Part shown: positions 1-7,991 of the stretch, piece after piece
Position numbering within the stretch: the first letter of the stretch is position 1
Layout of the letters: each line of letters opens with the position of its first letter
Source of the DNA: Saccharopolyspora thermophila
GTDB lineage: Bacteria; Actinomycetota; Actinomycetes; Mycobacteriales; Pseudonocardiaceae
DNA: 64,000 nt
Reading direction: 5' to 3'
Assembly: GCF_014646075.1 (NCBI RefSeq)
Contig: NZ_BMMT01000022.1
Span: 25,820-89,819, forward strand
The notes under the pieces: generated by a model
What the model saw: only the letters and a program-made list of their open reading frames with translations
What the model was told of the DNA's origin: nothing
The model's database searches: none
Made by a program: the position numbers and the translations under genes

Positions 1-1
1 C

Positions 2-193
2 GGCTTCACCATGCTCGACGACCTGGTGCAAGTCGAGCACGTCTCCGCCGAACTCAGCATCGACGACCCCGACCAGGTCGCCATCTACCACCGGCTCATG
101 GACCGGCTGTGGCAGGTCGCATGCGAAGGAGACGACGCCCGCGCCATCCTGCAACAACTCGCCGCCGAGTACCGGCACCAGACCGAAGGGTGA
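2..193 (+). CDS. XRE-family regulator, C-terminal end (DUF5753), 5'-partial
   Basis: The reading frame is open from the window edge and ends at a TGA at 191-193, so only the last 63 or so residues are present. The visible part (VEHVSAELSIDDPDQVAIYHR, then DRLWQVACEGDDAR) matches the end of the DUF5753 domain found C-terminal to an XRE helix-turn-helix in actinobacterial regulators. The stop overlaps the GTG of the DUF397 gene (GTGA), a pairing typical of these regulator/small-protein modules. In Streptomyces such pairs act in development and are sometimes described as antitoxin/toxin-like. The DNA-binding part lies outside the window. Confidence 0.8.
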   Translation, partial: GFTMLDDLVQVEHVSAELSIDDPDQVAIYHRLMDRLWQVACEGDDARAILQQLAAEYRHQTEG

Positions 194-384
194 CGTCCGT
201 GTCCGTCAGCGCGTGGAGGAAGTCCAGCCACAGCGGAACCCACAACTGCATCGAGGTCAGGCGCTTCGGTGACGGCGCCGCGGTGCGCGACACCAAGAAC
301 CGCGCCGCAGGGTACTTCACCACGACCGCGCCGCAGTGGTCTGCGTTCGTCGACGCGATCAAGGGCGGCCGGTTCGACCGCTGA
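190..384 (+). CDS. DUF397 domain small protein
   Basis: A 64-residue protein with the DUF397 signature: WRKSSHS near the N-terminus, then a CIEV segment, VRDTKN in the middle and W-x-AFV near the end. The start chosen is GTG 190, which overlaps the preceding stop by 4 nt and implies translational coupling. DUF397 proteins are usually encoded next to XRE/DUF5753 regulators, as here, and are thought to act with them. No enzymatic residues are visible. A perfect hairpin follows at 396-432. Confidence 0.85.
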   Translation: MTSVSVSAWRKSSHSGTHNCIEVRRFGDGAAVRDTKNRAAGYFTTTAPQWSAFVDAIKGGRFDR

Positions 385-395
385 CCGCAGATAGA

Positions 396-432
396 GAACC
401 GCCCCCGGCATCCGTGGCGCCGGGGGCGGTTC
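396..432 (+). terminator. Intrinsic terminator after the DUF397 gene
   Basis: A perfect 14-bp stem (GAACCGCCCCCGGC at 396-409, complement at 419-432) with a 9-nt loop. It begins 11 nt after the DUF397 stop. The T-run is weak (TTCCGTTC). Confidence 0.75.
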
Positions 433-544
433 CGTTCACATCATGAAGCGCGGCCCGACTGGGCAACGACCCGTTCCGGGTCCGGCACTCGTGGTGCATC
501 CCTCAATGGATCACACTCGGCCGGGGCGTTCGTCGTTTCGATGC

Positions 545-960
545 TCACCAGTGATCGGCGGGAAGCTCATCAACGGGCACGATGCGCTCGCGGCATGCCT
601 CGATGTCCCAGATGCGCGCGAACGTCCGGGGGCGCATCACCTGGCATTCACCACGTTCGTCGGGACTGACCGCCCATTCCTCGTGGCGGCATCCGGCGCG
701 TTCGGCGTAGGTAGTCGCGTGGAGGCGCAACGTCAGGCACGGGAAGGCGTCCCCGCAGGCGCGCACCCGTCCTCGCCGGGCCGGTGCAACATGATCTGCT
801 GGCGAGTCACCCACGTGTACCTGCACAGCACCTCGTCCGGCTGCTCGCCGTACTCGTCTCGCAGGCACTCGCGCCACAGCCACACCGGCAGATCGCCGGT
901 GAGCCAGTCTGGCAGACCGGTCTGGTCGGAGTCCTCATCGAAGATGCGCCGCTCGCTCAC
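545..960 (-). pseudogene. Hypothetical protein gene with an apparent frameshift
   Basis: Two overlapping minus-strand frames read as one protein split by a one-base shift. From ATG 960, frame 1 gives MSERRIFDEDSDQTGLPDWL onward with natural composition until about 765, where it becomes CAPAGTPSRA and stops. The second frame then gives RVRACGDAFPCLTLRLHATT and HEEWAVSPDERGECQV, ending at 545. The upstream part of the second frame is Arg-rich and shadow-like. The joined product would be about 138 residues. The CLTLRL...Y-AE...EEW segment vaguely recalls the end of DUF6221 proteins, but I cannot name the family. It could be a true mutation or a sequencing error. Confidence 0.5.
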
Positions 961-1024
961 CTCTACACCCCACCTCTTTCAGCCGCTCACAGGACCGACG
1001 GCGAAGATCAGCAGGAAACAGGGT

Positions 1025-1795
1025 CTAAGAAAACCTGAGCAACCCGAGGTTCACTCCGGCGGCGAGCAGAATCTGCCGCCACGAGCGGGACAACGCCTCG
1101 GCGACCGGCAGCCGGGCGCGCTGGCCGCGCTGCCGCAGCCGCGCGAACTCGGGGCTCTCCCCCAGCCGCAGCCGCACGTAGAGGCCCACGCCCACGAGCA
1201 CCAGACTCACCAGGAACGGCACCCGCCAGCCCCAGGCGAGGAACTGGTCGCCGGAGATCGCGGTGGCCGCCGCGAAGGCCCCGGTAACCAGAAACATCCC
1301 GGTCGGCGAGCCGAGGAACGTCCAGCCCCCGTACCAGCCATGGCGGTGCGGTGGCGCGTGCTCGACGGCCATCAGCACCGCGCCGCCCTGCTCACCGCCG
1401 AGAAAGAAGCCCTGCACCAGCCGCAGGGTCACCAGCATCAGCGGCGCCCACACCCCGACCTGCCCGTAGGTGGGCAGCAGCCCGATCGCGGCCGTGCACA
1501 GCCCGGTGACGGTGAGGGTGATCACCAGCATGAGCTTGCGGCCCACCACGTCGCCGAAATGGCCGATCACCGCGGCGCCCAGCGGGCGGGCCAGGAACCC
1601 CGCGCCGAACGTGGCGAACGCCAGCAGAGCGCCCACCCACGGGTCACCGGCGGGGAAGAACAGCTTGGTGAACACCACAGCCGCGGCGGTGCCGTAGATC
1701 AGGAAGTCGTACAGCTCGATGGTGTTGCCCACCGCGCTGGCGAACGCCGCCTTGCGCACCGTGGCCCTGCCCGGCTCTGCGAATGCCGTCGCCAT
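1025..1795 (-). pseudogene. MFS transporter of the MHS type, C-terminally truncated
   Basis: The 256 residues from ATG 1795 (AGGAGA Shine-Dalgarno 8 nt upstream) carry the first six membrane segments of a metabolite:H+ symporter, ProP/ShiA-like. Features include NTIELYDFLIYGTAA in TM1, the loop GHFGDVVGRK (D-R/K motif) between TM2 and TM3, and RLVQGFFLGGE in TM4. The family is normally about 430-450 residues. Here the frame ends at the start of TM7 (NLGLLRFS, stop at 1025), and no continuation is seen in any frame downstream. It is probably non-functional. The upstream 276 nt separate it from the divergent protease-inhibitor gene. Confidence 0.75.
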
Positions 1796-2071
1796 CAGGT
1801 CTCCTGTCGCTGTCGGACGGGGTCGATCTTGTGCACCACAATGACCAGTCGACGACGAAAGGTCCACCATCTTTTCGAGGCAGTACGCCGCTTTCGAGCG
1901 ACCTGCCGAGCGGCCGTATGCCCGTGTTTCGTGACGAGTGGTGACCAAAGCCGGTTCGAGTGAAACACCTTCCAGTGATCTGGAAGGTCATCAGCGAGCA
2001 ACCGGGGCAGCTGCGGCGATAAAGGGAAGCGAACGTACCCAACGCACCCTTCGGAGGAGGGGATTACCACA

Positions 2072-2482
2072 ATGGCTGCACAACAGCTGTTCGGCCGCGC
2101 TGTCCTCGTCGCTGCGACCCTCGCGGGGACGGTGCTGACCCCGGCGCTGGCCTCCGCCGAGCCCACCACCGCTTCGGCGGGCAGCATGCTGCACCTGTCG
2201 GTGCAGGGCACCGCGCGCGACGACCTGCCACGCACGGTGGTCCTGACCTGTGACCCGGCGGGTGGCTCACACCCGTACGCCCCCGCCGCCTGCCAGACCC
2301 TGCAGGCGGTCAACGGCAACCTGGACCTGCTCAACAGCGGGCACGCGATGTGCACGCTGAACTACGCGCCGGTGACGCTCACCGCCCGCGGCCACTGGCA
2401 CAACCGGCCGGTCACCTTCGAGAAGACGTTCCCCAACGCGTGCGTGGCCGAGGCCGCGACGGGCAAGGTGTTCGCGTTCTGA
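2072..2482 (+). CDS. Secreted subtilisin inhibitor-like (SSI) protein
   Basis: 136 residues with a Sec signal peptide (residues about 1-29, ALASA-EP cleavage) followed by a Streptomyces subtilisin-inhibitor fold. The four cysteines expected for the two disulfides are present (LTCDP, AACQT, AMCTL, NACVA), as is the family C-terminus VFAF. The reactive-site segment aligns as MCTLNYAP with MCPMVYDP of classical SSI, which places Leu at P1. That suggests subtilisin- or chymotrypsin-like serine protease targets outside the cell. A strong Shine-Dalgarno (GGAGGAGG) precedes ATG 2072. It is likely monocistronic. Confidence 0.92.
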   Translation: MAAQQLFGRAVLVAATLAGTVLTPALASAEPTTASAGSMLHLSVQGTARDDLPRTVVLTCDPAGGSHPYAPAACQTLQAVNGNLDLLNSGHAMCTLNYAPVTLTARGHWHNRPVTFEKTFPNACVAEAATGKVFAF

Positions 2483-2585
2483 TCCGGGCACGGGTGCCGG
2501 GCCTCGCCGCGTGCGGGGTCCGGCACTCGCTGTGCGGGGTCGGCGCGGGGCTCATACCACGATGTGGGCGGGCTACCGTGAGGCC

Positions 2586-2972
2586 ATGGCGCGAGACGAC
2601 GAGGATTCCCGCTGGCCACGACGGCTGTACCAGGACGGCGCGGAACCCGATCCTCGGTTCACGCTCGCCAACGAGCGGACGTTTCTGGCCTGGATCCGGA
2701 CCGCGCTGGCGCTGATGGCCGGCGGGGTCGGGATCGAGGCGCTCAACGCCGTGTCCGGCCACCCTGATCCACTTCGGACGGCACTGGCGGTGCTGCTGCT
2801 GCTCGCGGGAACACTGTGCAGCGCAACGGCTTTCACGCGTTGGATGATCACCGAGCGGGCGTTGCGGCTGGGGCGTCCGCTGCCCGCGCCGCGGTTGGCG
2901 CCGGTGCTGGGATACGGGCTCGGCGTGATCGGGCTGCTGGCCTGCGTGCTGGTCTTCCTCACGGGGTGGTAG
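2586..2972 (+). CDS. DUF202 (YidH-like) membrane protein
   Basis: 128 residues with the DUF202 hallmark near the N-terminus (DPRFTLANERTFLAWIRTAL), then three membrane helices (about 35-55, 65-83, 103-125). The molecular function of the family is unknown. Start ATG 2586: there is no Shine-Dalgarno, but TACCGT at 2574-2579 sits 6 nt before the ATG, consistent with a leaderless transcript. The next gene starts 2 nt after this stop and encodes another DUF202 protein, so the two are probably one operon and may form a hetero-oligomer, an inference. Confidence 0.85.
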   Translation: MARDDEDSRWPRRLYQDGAEPDPRFTLANERTFLAWIRTALALMAGGVGIEALNAVSGHPDPLRTALAVLLLLAGTLCSATAFTRWMITERALRLGRPLPAPRLAPVLGYGLGVIGLLACVLVFLTGW

Positions 2973-2974
2973 GC

Positions 2975-3313
2975 ATGTCGACACCGCCGAGGAGCCCGTG
3001 GGACCCGGGGCTGCAGTTGGAGCGGACCACACTGGCCTGGCTGCGCACCACGCTCGCGTTCGTGGTGGGGATGATCGTGCTGCTGCGATTGCTCGGCCAC
3101 GCGAACGCGGTGGCGGCGGTGGTGTGCGGGGTGCTCACCCTGCCGCTGGCGGCGGTGGTGGTGTTCTGGCTGGTCTGGCGGCGCCACGTGCTCGGCGACC
3201 GCTGCCTGCGGGCCCGGCAACCGCTGCCGGGCGGGGCGCTTCCGGCTGCTGTCGCGGCGCTTTCCGTGCTGGTCGCCTGCTCGGGTCTGGTCTACGTCAT
3301 GGTGACCGCGTAG
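2975..3313 (+). CDS. Second DUF202 membrane protein
   Basis: 112 residues. The N-terminal DPGLQLERTTLAWLRTTLAF is the DUF202 signature, followed by three predicted membrane helices. It begins 2 nt after the stop of the other DUF202 gene (TAGGCATG), so the pair is translationally linked. Its last 17 nt overlap the end of the convergent zinc-ribbon gene. Tandem DUF202 genes, one with an acidic N-terminal tail and one without, are common in actinobacteria. No function is known. Confidence 0.85.
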   Translation: MSTPPRSPWDPGLQLERTTLAWLRTTLAFVVGMIVLLRLLGHANAVAAVVCGVLTLPLAAVVVFWLVWRRHVLGDRCLRARQPLPGGALPAAVAALSVLVACSGLVYVMVTA

Positions 3314-3893
3314 CCAACGGACCGCGGCTGCGGACCAGCTCGTCGACGAGCTCGGCGACGCGGCCCGGGTCAGTGTCCTCGTTGACCACTGCCTTCAGGC
3401 GCTGGGCTTCGGCTGTCGTCGGCAGGAATCCCACCAGCAGGGCGGGCAGCAGCAGGCGGCGGACGAGCACTTCCGGTGCCGAGGTCGCCTGTGGTCGGCG
3501 CACGACGGAGACGTTCACCCGCACCGCGTGTTCGTTGCCGGGTGGAACACCGGGTCGGTCGGTTTCGATGGCGGCATACCGCAAGCCGTGGGCGAGCTCG
3601 CACGCGGCGCAGTCGACCGGGCCGCGGCCGAGCCGGTCGCCGCACCGGTCGCAGGTGATCCGGTCCAGGGCCGCGTCCACCACCCGCCAGTCGTGCCGGT
3701 CGGGTTCAGCCGCGACGAGCTCGGCAACCTCGGTTTCGGGGACGTCGCGCCAGTCGGCGAGGAACCTCCGCCACTCGTCCTCGACGATGCCGTCCACCAG
3801 CTCGGCGCACCGGCGGCAACCAGGCGCGCCAGCGTGTTCCCAACCGCCGCACTCGTCGCACCGGACCAGGACGGCACCCACCGCAGGTCGCAC
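3297..3893 (-). CDS. Cys-rich (zinc-ribbon-like) hypothetical protein
   Basis: 198 residues from GTG 3893. It has four CxxC pairs: CDEC (12-15), CRRC (26-29), CDRC (about 82-85) and CAAC (about 95-98), a spacing suited to two zinc ribbons. No catalytic signature and no membrane segment are visible. A central acidic stretch (DEWRRFLADWRDVPETEVAE) separates the ribbons. It is not recognised as a named family. Convergent with, and overlapping by 17 nt, the second DUF202 gene. Confidence 0.6.
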   Translation of the reverse strand: MRPAVGAVLVRCDECGGWEHAGAPGCRRCAELVDGIVEDEWRRFLADWRDVPETEVAELVAAEPDRHDWRVVDAALDRITCDRCGDRLGRGPVDCAACELAHGLRYAAIETDRPGVPPGNEHAVRVNVSVVRRPQATSAPEVLVRRLLLPALLVGFLPTTAEAQRLKAVVNEDTDPGRVAELVDELVRSRGPLATRSP

Positions 3894-4011
3894 GGCCCCA
3901 TCATCCCGCGACGCCGATGATCACGACCACTGGTTTTCGACGCGCCACACCGTCATCCAGGCGCCGACCGCCGCCTCGCGATCTTGGCTGGTCAGCGCGG
4001 TATCGGGCCGG

Positions 4012-5367
4012 TCAGCATTCGATGACGTTGACCGCGAGACCGCCGCGGGCCGTTTCCTTGTACTTGACCTTCATGTCCCGACCGGTCTCCCGCATCGTCT
4101 TGATCACCTTGTCCAGGGAGACGAAATGCGTGCCGTCCCCCCGCAACGCCATCCGCGCCGCCGTGATGGCCTTGACCGAGGCCACCGCGTTGCGCTCGAT
4201 GCACGGGATCTGCACCAGACCGCCGATCGGGTCGCAGGTCAGCCCCAGGTTGTGCTCCATCGCGATCTCCGCGGCGTTCTCCACCTGGCGCGGCGTGCCG
4301 CCCAGCACCTCGGCCAACCCGGCCGCGGCCATCGAACACGCCGAACCCACCTCGCCCTGGCAACCGACCTCGGCCCCGGAGATCGAGGCGTTCTCCTTGA
4401 ACAACACCCCCACCGCACCCGCGGCCAGCAGGAACCGCACCACCCCGTCCTCGTCCGCGCCCGGCACGAACCGCATGTAGTAGTGCAACACCGCCGGAAC
4501 GATGCCCGCCGCACCGTTGGTCGGCGCGGTCACCACCCGCCCACCGGCGGCGTTCTCCTCGTTGACCGCCAACGCGAACAACGTCACCCACTCCAGCGGA
4601 TCGTCCTGCGGGGTCAACGTGGCGGCCAACTCCGCCGCCCGACGCCGCACCCGCAGCCCACCGGGCAGCTCACCGGTGTTGCGGCACCCGTTGTCCACGC
4701 ACTCCCGCATCACCCGCCAGATGCCCAGCAGCTCCTCGCGGACCGCGTCCTCCGAGCGCCACGACAGCTCGTTGGCCAGCATCACACCGCTGATCGACAA
4801 TCCCGACTCCGCGGTGCGGGCCAGCAACTCCGCCCCGGTCCGGAACGGATACCGCACCGCGGTCTCATCCGGTTTGATCCGGTCCGCACCGGTGGCCTGC
4901 TCGTCCACCACGAACCCGCCACCCACGGAATAGAACACCGCGCTGTCGACCTCACCGCCGTCGGCGTCGGTCGCGGTGAACCGCATGCCGTTCGGGTGCA
5001 GCGGCAGCGACCTGCGCCGGTGCATCACCAGATCCCGCTCGACCACGAACCGGATCTCCCGGTCACCGTCCAGCCGCAACCGGCCCGTCTCGCGGATCTC
5101 CGCGACCCGGCCTTCCACCGCTGCCGGATCGACGGTTTCGGGGCGGTGGCCCTCCAGGCCCAGCAACACCGCCTTCGGGCTGCCGTGACCGTGCCCGGTC
5201 GCCCCCAGCGACCCGAACAGCTCGACCTTGACCCGGACCACGTGCGACAACCGACCCGCCGCACGCAACCGCCGGACGAACATCCCCGCCGCACGCATCG
5301 GACCCACGGTGTGCGAGCTGGATGGCCCGATCCCCACCGAGAACAGGTCGAAGACGCTGATCGCCAT
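4012..5367 (-). CDS. sdaA: L-serine ammonia-lyase (iron-sulfur, single chain)
   Basis: 451 residues from ATG 5367 (GAGGAGG Shine-Dalgarno). It converts L-serine to pyruvate and ammonia in the cytosol using a [4Fe-4S] cluster. The N-terminal beta domain begins [20 protein letters not shown], which includes the substrate loop [11 protein letters not shown]. The alpha domain carries the cluster cysteines in [14 protein letters not shown] and [16 protein letters not shown]. Length is normal for fused SdaA. It lies 85 nt downstream of gcvH in the same direction, so it is probably under the same glycine riboswitch. This links glycine cleavage and one-carbon/serine balance to serine deamination. Confidence 0.95.
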   Translation of the reverse strand: MAISVFDLFSVGIGPSSSHTVGPMRAAGMFVRRLRAAGRLSHVVRVKVELFGSLGATGHGHGSPKAVLLGLEGHRPETVDPAAVEGRVAEIRETGRLRLDGDREIRFVVERDLVMHRRRSLPLHPNGMRFTATDADGGEVDSAVFYSVGGGFVVDEQATGADRIKPDETAVRYPFRTGAELLARTAESGLSISGVMLANELSWRSEDAVREELLGIWRVMRECVDNGCRNTGELPGGLRVRRRAAELAATLTPQDDPLEWVTLFALAVNEENAAGGRVVTAPTNGAAGIVPAVLHYYMRFVPGADEDGVVRFLLAAGAVGVLFKENASISGAEVGCQGEVGSACSMAAAGLAEVLGGTPRQVENAAEIAMEHNLGLTCDPIGGLVQIPCIERNAVASVKAITAARMALRGDGTHFVSLDKVIKTMRETGRDMKVKYKETARGGLAVNVIEC

Positions 5368-5452
5368 TGACCGCCTCCTCTTTCCCCACAGGTGTCGAGC
5401 GGACCGCGCCGCAGCCGGCAAGCTCCTGGCGGCCAGTCCGCAGAAGGTCGGG

Positions 5453-5827
5453 TCAGCCTTCGATCAGGGCCGCGTACTGATCGGCGGTGAGCACGGCACC
5501 GGTGGCGGTGGCCCGCACCTCCAGCAGCCAGCCGCCCTCGAACGGCTCGGAGTTGACCAGCCCGGGGTCGTCCACCACGGCCTGGTTGGTCGCCACCACC
5601 TCGCCGGTGACCGGCGCGAACAGGTCGCTGACGGACTTGGTGGACTCCAGTTCCCCGCAGGGCTGACCGGCCTCGACCTGGTCGCCCACCTCGGGCAGCT
5701 GCACGTAGACGATGTCGCCGAGGGCGTCGGCGGCGTGCCGGGTGATGCCGATGCGGACCAGGTCGTCACCCCGGTCCGCCAGCCACTCGTGCTCTTCGGT
5801 GTAGCGCAGGTGCGTGGGAACGGACAT
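5453..5827 (-). CDS. gcvH: Glycine cleavage system H protein
   Basis: 124 residues from ATG 5827 (start [15 protein letters not shown]). It carries the lipoyl-lysine in [14 protein letters not shown] and shuttles the aminomethyl group between GcvP and GcvT. A GTG six codons upstream (5845) is an alternative start. The 5' region is a tandem glycine riboswitch. gcvT and gcvP are not in this window, so here the riboswitch drives gcvH with sdaA only. Confidence 0.95.
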   Translation of the reverse strand: MSVPTHLRYTEEHEWLADRGDDLVRIGITRHAADALGDIVYVQLPEVGDQVEAGQPCGELESTKSVSDLFAPVTGEVVATNQAVVDDPGLVNSEPFEGGWLLEVRATATGAVLTADQYAALIEG

Positions 5828-5883
5828 CTCGGGAGGCTCCGTCACTGTCGGGGGGCACGGTCGTGCCCTCGTTGGTCTGGGCC

Positions 5884-6075
5884 TCCCCCTCTGTTTCGGG
5901 ACCTGAGAGCTTCACCGCGGCAGCCGCGGCTTGCACCGTGGGTGGCGCGTCGGCGGCGACGCGCGCTTTCCAGAGTTGCCTCGCCCGAACGGTCGTGGGT
6001 GCCTGAGAGTTTGCGGGGAGTCTTGCTCCTTCGGCGCCCGGTCAGCACGGCTGGCCGGGTCTCTCCCGCACGGGG
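5884..6075 (-). promoter_or_regulatory. Tandem glycine riboswitch
   Basis: Read on the minus strand, the upstream aptamer (about 6072-5998) has the hallmark GCGGGAGAG, then GGGCGCCGAAGGAGCAA, then AAACTCTCAGGCACC. A second aptamer (about 5990-5895) follows, with GGGCGAGGCAACTCTGGA, a long GC-rich P3 arm and AAGCTCTCAGGTCCCG. These are the conserved cores of the gcv RNA element. Between aptamer 2 and gcvH is a short hairpin (GGGCAC GACC GTGCCC, about 5852-5867) that could be part of the expression platform. Such elements usually raise expression when glycine is abundant. Confidence 0.93.
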
Positions 6076-6193
6076 TCGACGGCCGGTATGCGATTGTCGG
6101 TGATGCTCAGCAACGATAGACGGGTCCGCCCCGGTGTCAACGCCCCTCCCCCGGTGCGAGGGCGGTCCGATGTGCTCGGCGAGGAGGCCGGTG

Positions 6194-7750
6194 ATGCTGG
6201 ACATCCGGGCGCTGGTCGAACGGGTGGGGCCCACCCTGCTGCGGCCGGTGGTGCTCCCGGAGCCCACCTCGTGCGTCGGGGACGTCGTGATCGCCGAACC
6301 CGGCGAACCGGTGAACCCGGCGGGCGGTGACCTGGTGCTCGGCGTCGCGGTGTCCGACGTTGAGCCCGCAGTGGCGCTGATCGAGTCCTGCGGCGCTCGG
6401 GACGCCGCCGCGGTGCTGCTCAAGCCACCGGTCGCCACGCAGCAGGCGGTGTCCGCGGCCGCCGAGCGGGCCGGGGTCGCGCTGGTCGAGGTGCGGCCCG
6501 GCACGGCGTGGGCGCAGCTGGTGTGGCTGGTCCGGGCCGCGCTGGCGGGCACCGGCATCGAGGACGCCGACGCGCGCGGCCCCGGCGTCAGCGACCTGTT
6601 CCGCCTCGCCGACGCCGTCGCGGACGTGGTGGACGCGCCGGTCACGATCGAGGACGCGCACTCCCAGGTCCTGGCCTACTCGGCCCGGCAGGACCTCATC
6701 GACCCGGCCCGGGTGTCCACCATCATGGGCCGCAGGCAGCCCGACGACGTGCTCGCCAAGTTCCGCGCCCGCGGCACGTTCCGGCAGATCAGCAAGGGCA
6801 GCTCGGCCATCTTCGTGCCCGCCCAGCAGGACGGCACGCTGCCGCGCCTGGTCGTGCCGATCCGGATGGGCGGCGAACTCCTCGGCTCCATGTGGGCGGT
6901 CGTGCCCGGCGAGGTGTCGGAGGAGCGGTCGACGGCGTTCGCCGAAACCGCGCCGCTGGTCGCGCTGCACCTGCTGCGGTGGCGCGCGGTGGCCGACGCG
7001 GGGCGGCGGCGGACCGCCGAGCAGGTGCGGCTGCTGCTCGAAGGCGGCGAGGGCTGGCGGGCCGCCGCCAACGAGCTGGCCGTACCCAGCGAGGCGCACC
7101 GCGTCGTCGCCATCGAGACACCCGCCTCCGCCGGGCCCGCCGAAGGCCACCGGCTGGCGATGTGGGAGTGGATCACCCGCGGCATCGGGCGGCGCCCGCT
7201 GGTCACCGAGATCGGCACCCTGCTGTATGCGCTGGTGTCCGACCGCGCCGGGCCCGGCGGCTGGCCGGACCTGCGGGCCGCGCTCGCATCGCACGACGTG
7301 ACACCGCGCCCCCTGATCGCCGTGGGCACCGCCGTGGCGGTCGCCGACCTGCCGCGGTCGCGGGCCCAGGCCGAGGAACTGATCAGCCTGCTGCGCGCCG
7401 GGCACCTGCAGCAGCGGGTGGCCGTGTACGAGCAGAACTGGCACCGCGTGGTGCTGAGCCGCATGGCGGGTGCGGCGACCGACGCCGGGGTGGGTGCCCT
7501 CGGGCCGCTGCCGGTGCTGCGGGAGCACGACCGCACACAGGGCACCGACTATCTCGCCACGCTGCACGCGTGGCTGCGCCACCCCGGCGATCCGCGGCAG
7601 GCCAGCCGGGAGCTGAGGGTGCACCCGAACACCTTCCGGTACCGGATGAAGCGCCTCACCCAACTCGTCGACATCGACCTCGACGACCCGGAGATCCGCT
7701 CCGCGCTCCTGGTCCAACTCCTCGCCGACCGCTGGGCCCAGCACGGCTGA
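6194..7750 (+). CDS. PucR-family transcriptional regulator
   Basis: 518 residues from ATG 6194, 6 nt after GAGGAGG. An N-terminal sensory domain (about 1-100) and a CdaR/GGDEF-like middle part precede a C-terminal HTH_30 domain (LATLHAWLRHPGDPRQASRE, then VHPNTFRYRMKRL), the mark of PucR/CdaR proteins. The gene lies 241 nt upstream of alanine dehydrogenase in the same direction. The PucR-type protein AdeR of Bacillus thuringiensis activates alanine dehydrogenase, so control of ald is the likely role (inference from neighbourhood). It is divergent from the riboswitch-gcvH-sdaA unit. Confidence 0.88.
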   Translation: MLDIRALVERVGPTLLRPVVLPEPTSCVGDVVIAEPGEPVNPAGGDLVLGVAVSDVEPAVALIESCGARDAAAVLLKPPVATQQAVSAAAERAGVALVEVRPGTAWAQLVWLVRAALAGTGIEDADARGPGVSDLFRLADAVADVVDAPVTIEDAHSQVLAYSARQDLIDPARVSTIMGRRQPDDVLAKFRARGTFRQISKGSSAIFVPAQQDGTLPRLVVPIRMGGELLGSMWAVVPGEVSEERSTAFAETAPLVALHLLRWRAVADAGRRRTAEQVRLLLEGGEGWRAAANELAVPSEAHRVVAIETPASAGPAEGHRLAMWEWITRGIGRRPLVTEIGTLLYALVSDRAGPGGWPDLRAALASHDVTPRPLIAVGTAVAVADLPRSRAQAEELISLLRAGHLQQRVAVYEQNWHRVVLSRMAGAATDAGVGALGPLPVLREHDRTQGTDYLATLHAWLRHPGDPRQASRELRVHPNTFRYRMKRLTQLVDIDLDDPEIRSALLVQLLADRWAQHG

Positions 7751-7758
7751 AATTGCGA

Positions 7759-7874
7759 ACCCACACGCCCGCACGCGCCGGGATGAAGCTCCCAAGTTTG
7801 TTTGCCGAAACCTGGGAACCAACACGCCCCCGCGTGTCGGGGCGAGACTCCCAACTTTGCCGAAACCTGGGGAC
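7759..7874. repeat. Two imperfect tandem copies of a ~57-bp intergenic repeat
   Basis: Unit 1 (7759-7817) and unit 2 (7818-7874) share, in order, a CACGCCC..C-CG block, GGG(A/C)..GA, CTCCCAA(G/C)TTTG and GCCGAAACCTGGG. Within unit 1, CCCAAGTTT and AAACCTGGG form an imperfect inverted repeat. In unit 2, ACACG...CGTGT can form a small hairpin. They lie between the PucR gene and ald. They have no coding potential and differ from the AGCAAGGGAACTTTCC family. Confidence 0.65.
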
Positions 7875-7991
7875 GGATGCGCGTTGTGCTGCGAGCACAA
7901 AGCAGCCGGGGCAATCTCATTGCGCGGGAATGATGCGCCTCCGGCAGCGGCAGCGGATCGTTGTCCGCAACAGCCGAGAAAGGATTTCGTC

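Noticed and set aside
443..1963. Plus-strand ORF of 506 codons
   Set aside because: Low-complexity, Gln/His/Arg/Pro-rich translation antisense to the MFS and the frameshifted gene; a high-GC shadow frame.
2998..5370. Plus-strand ORF of 790 codons
   Set aside because: Antisense to sdaA and the zinc-ribbon gene, with shadow composition and no domain.
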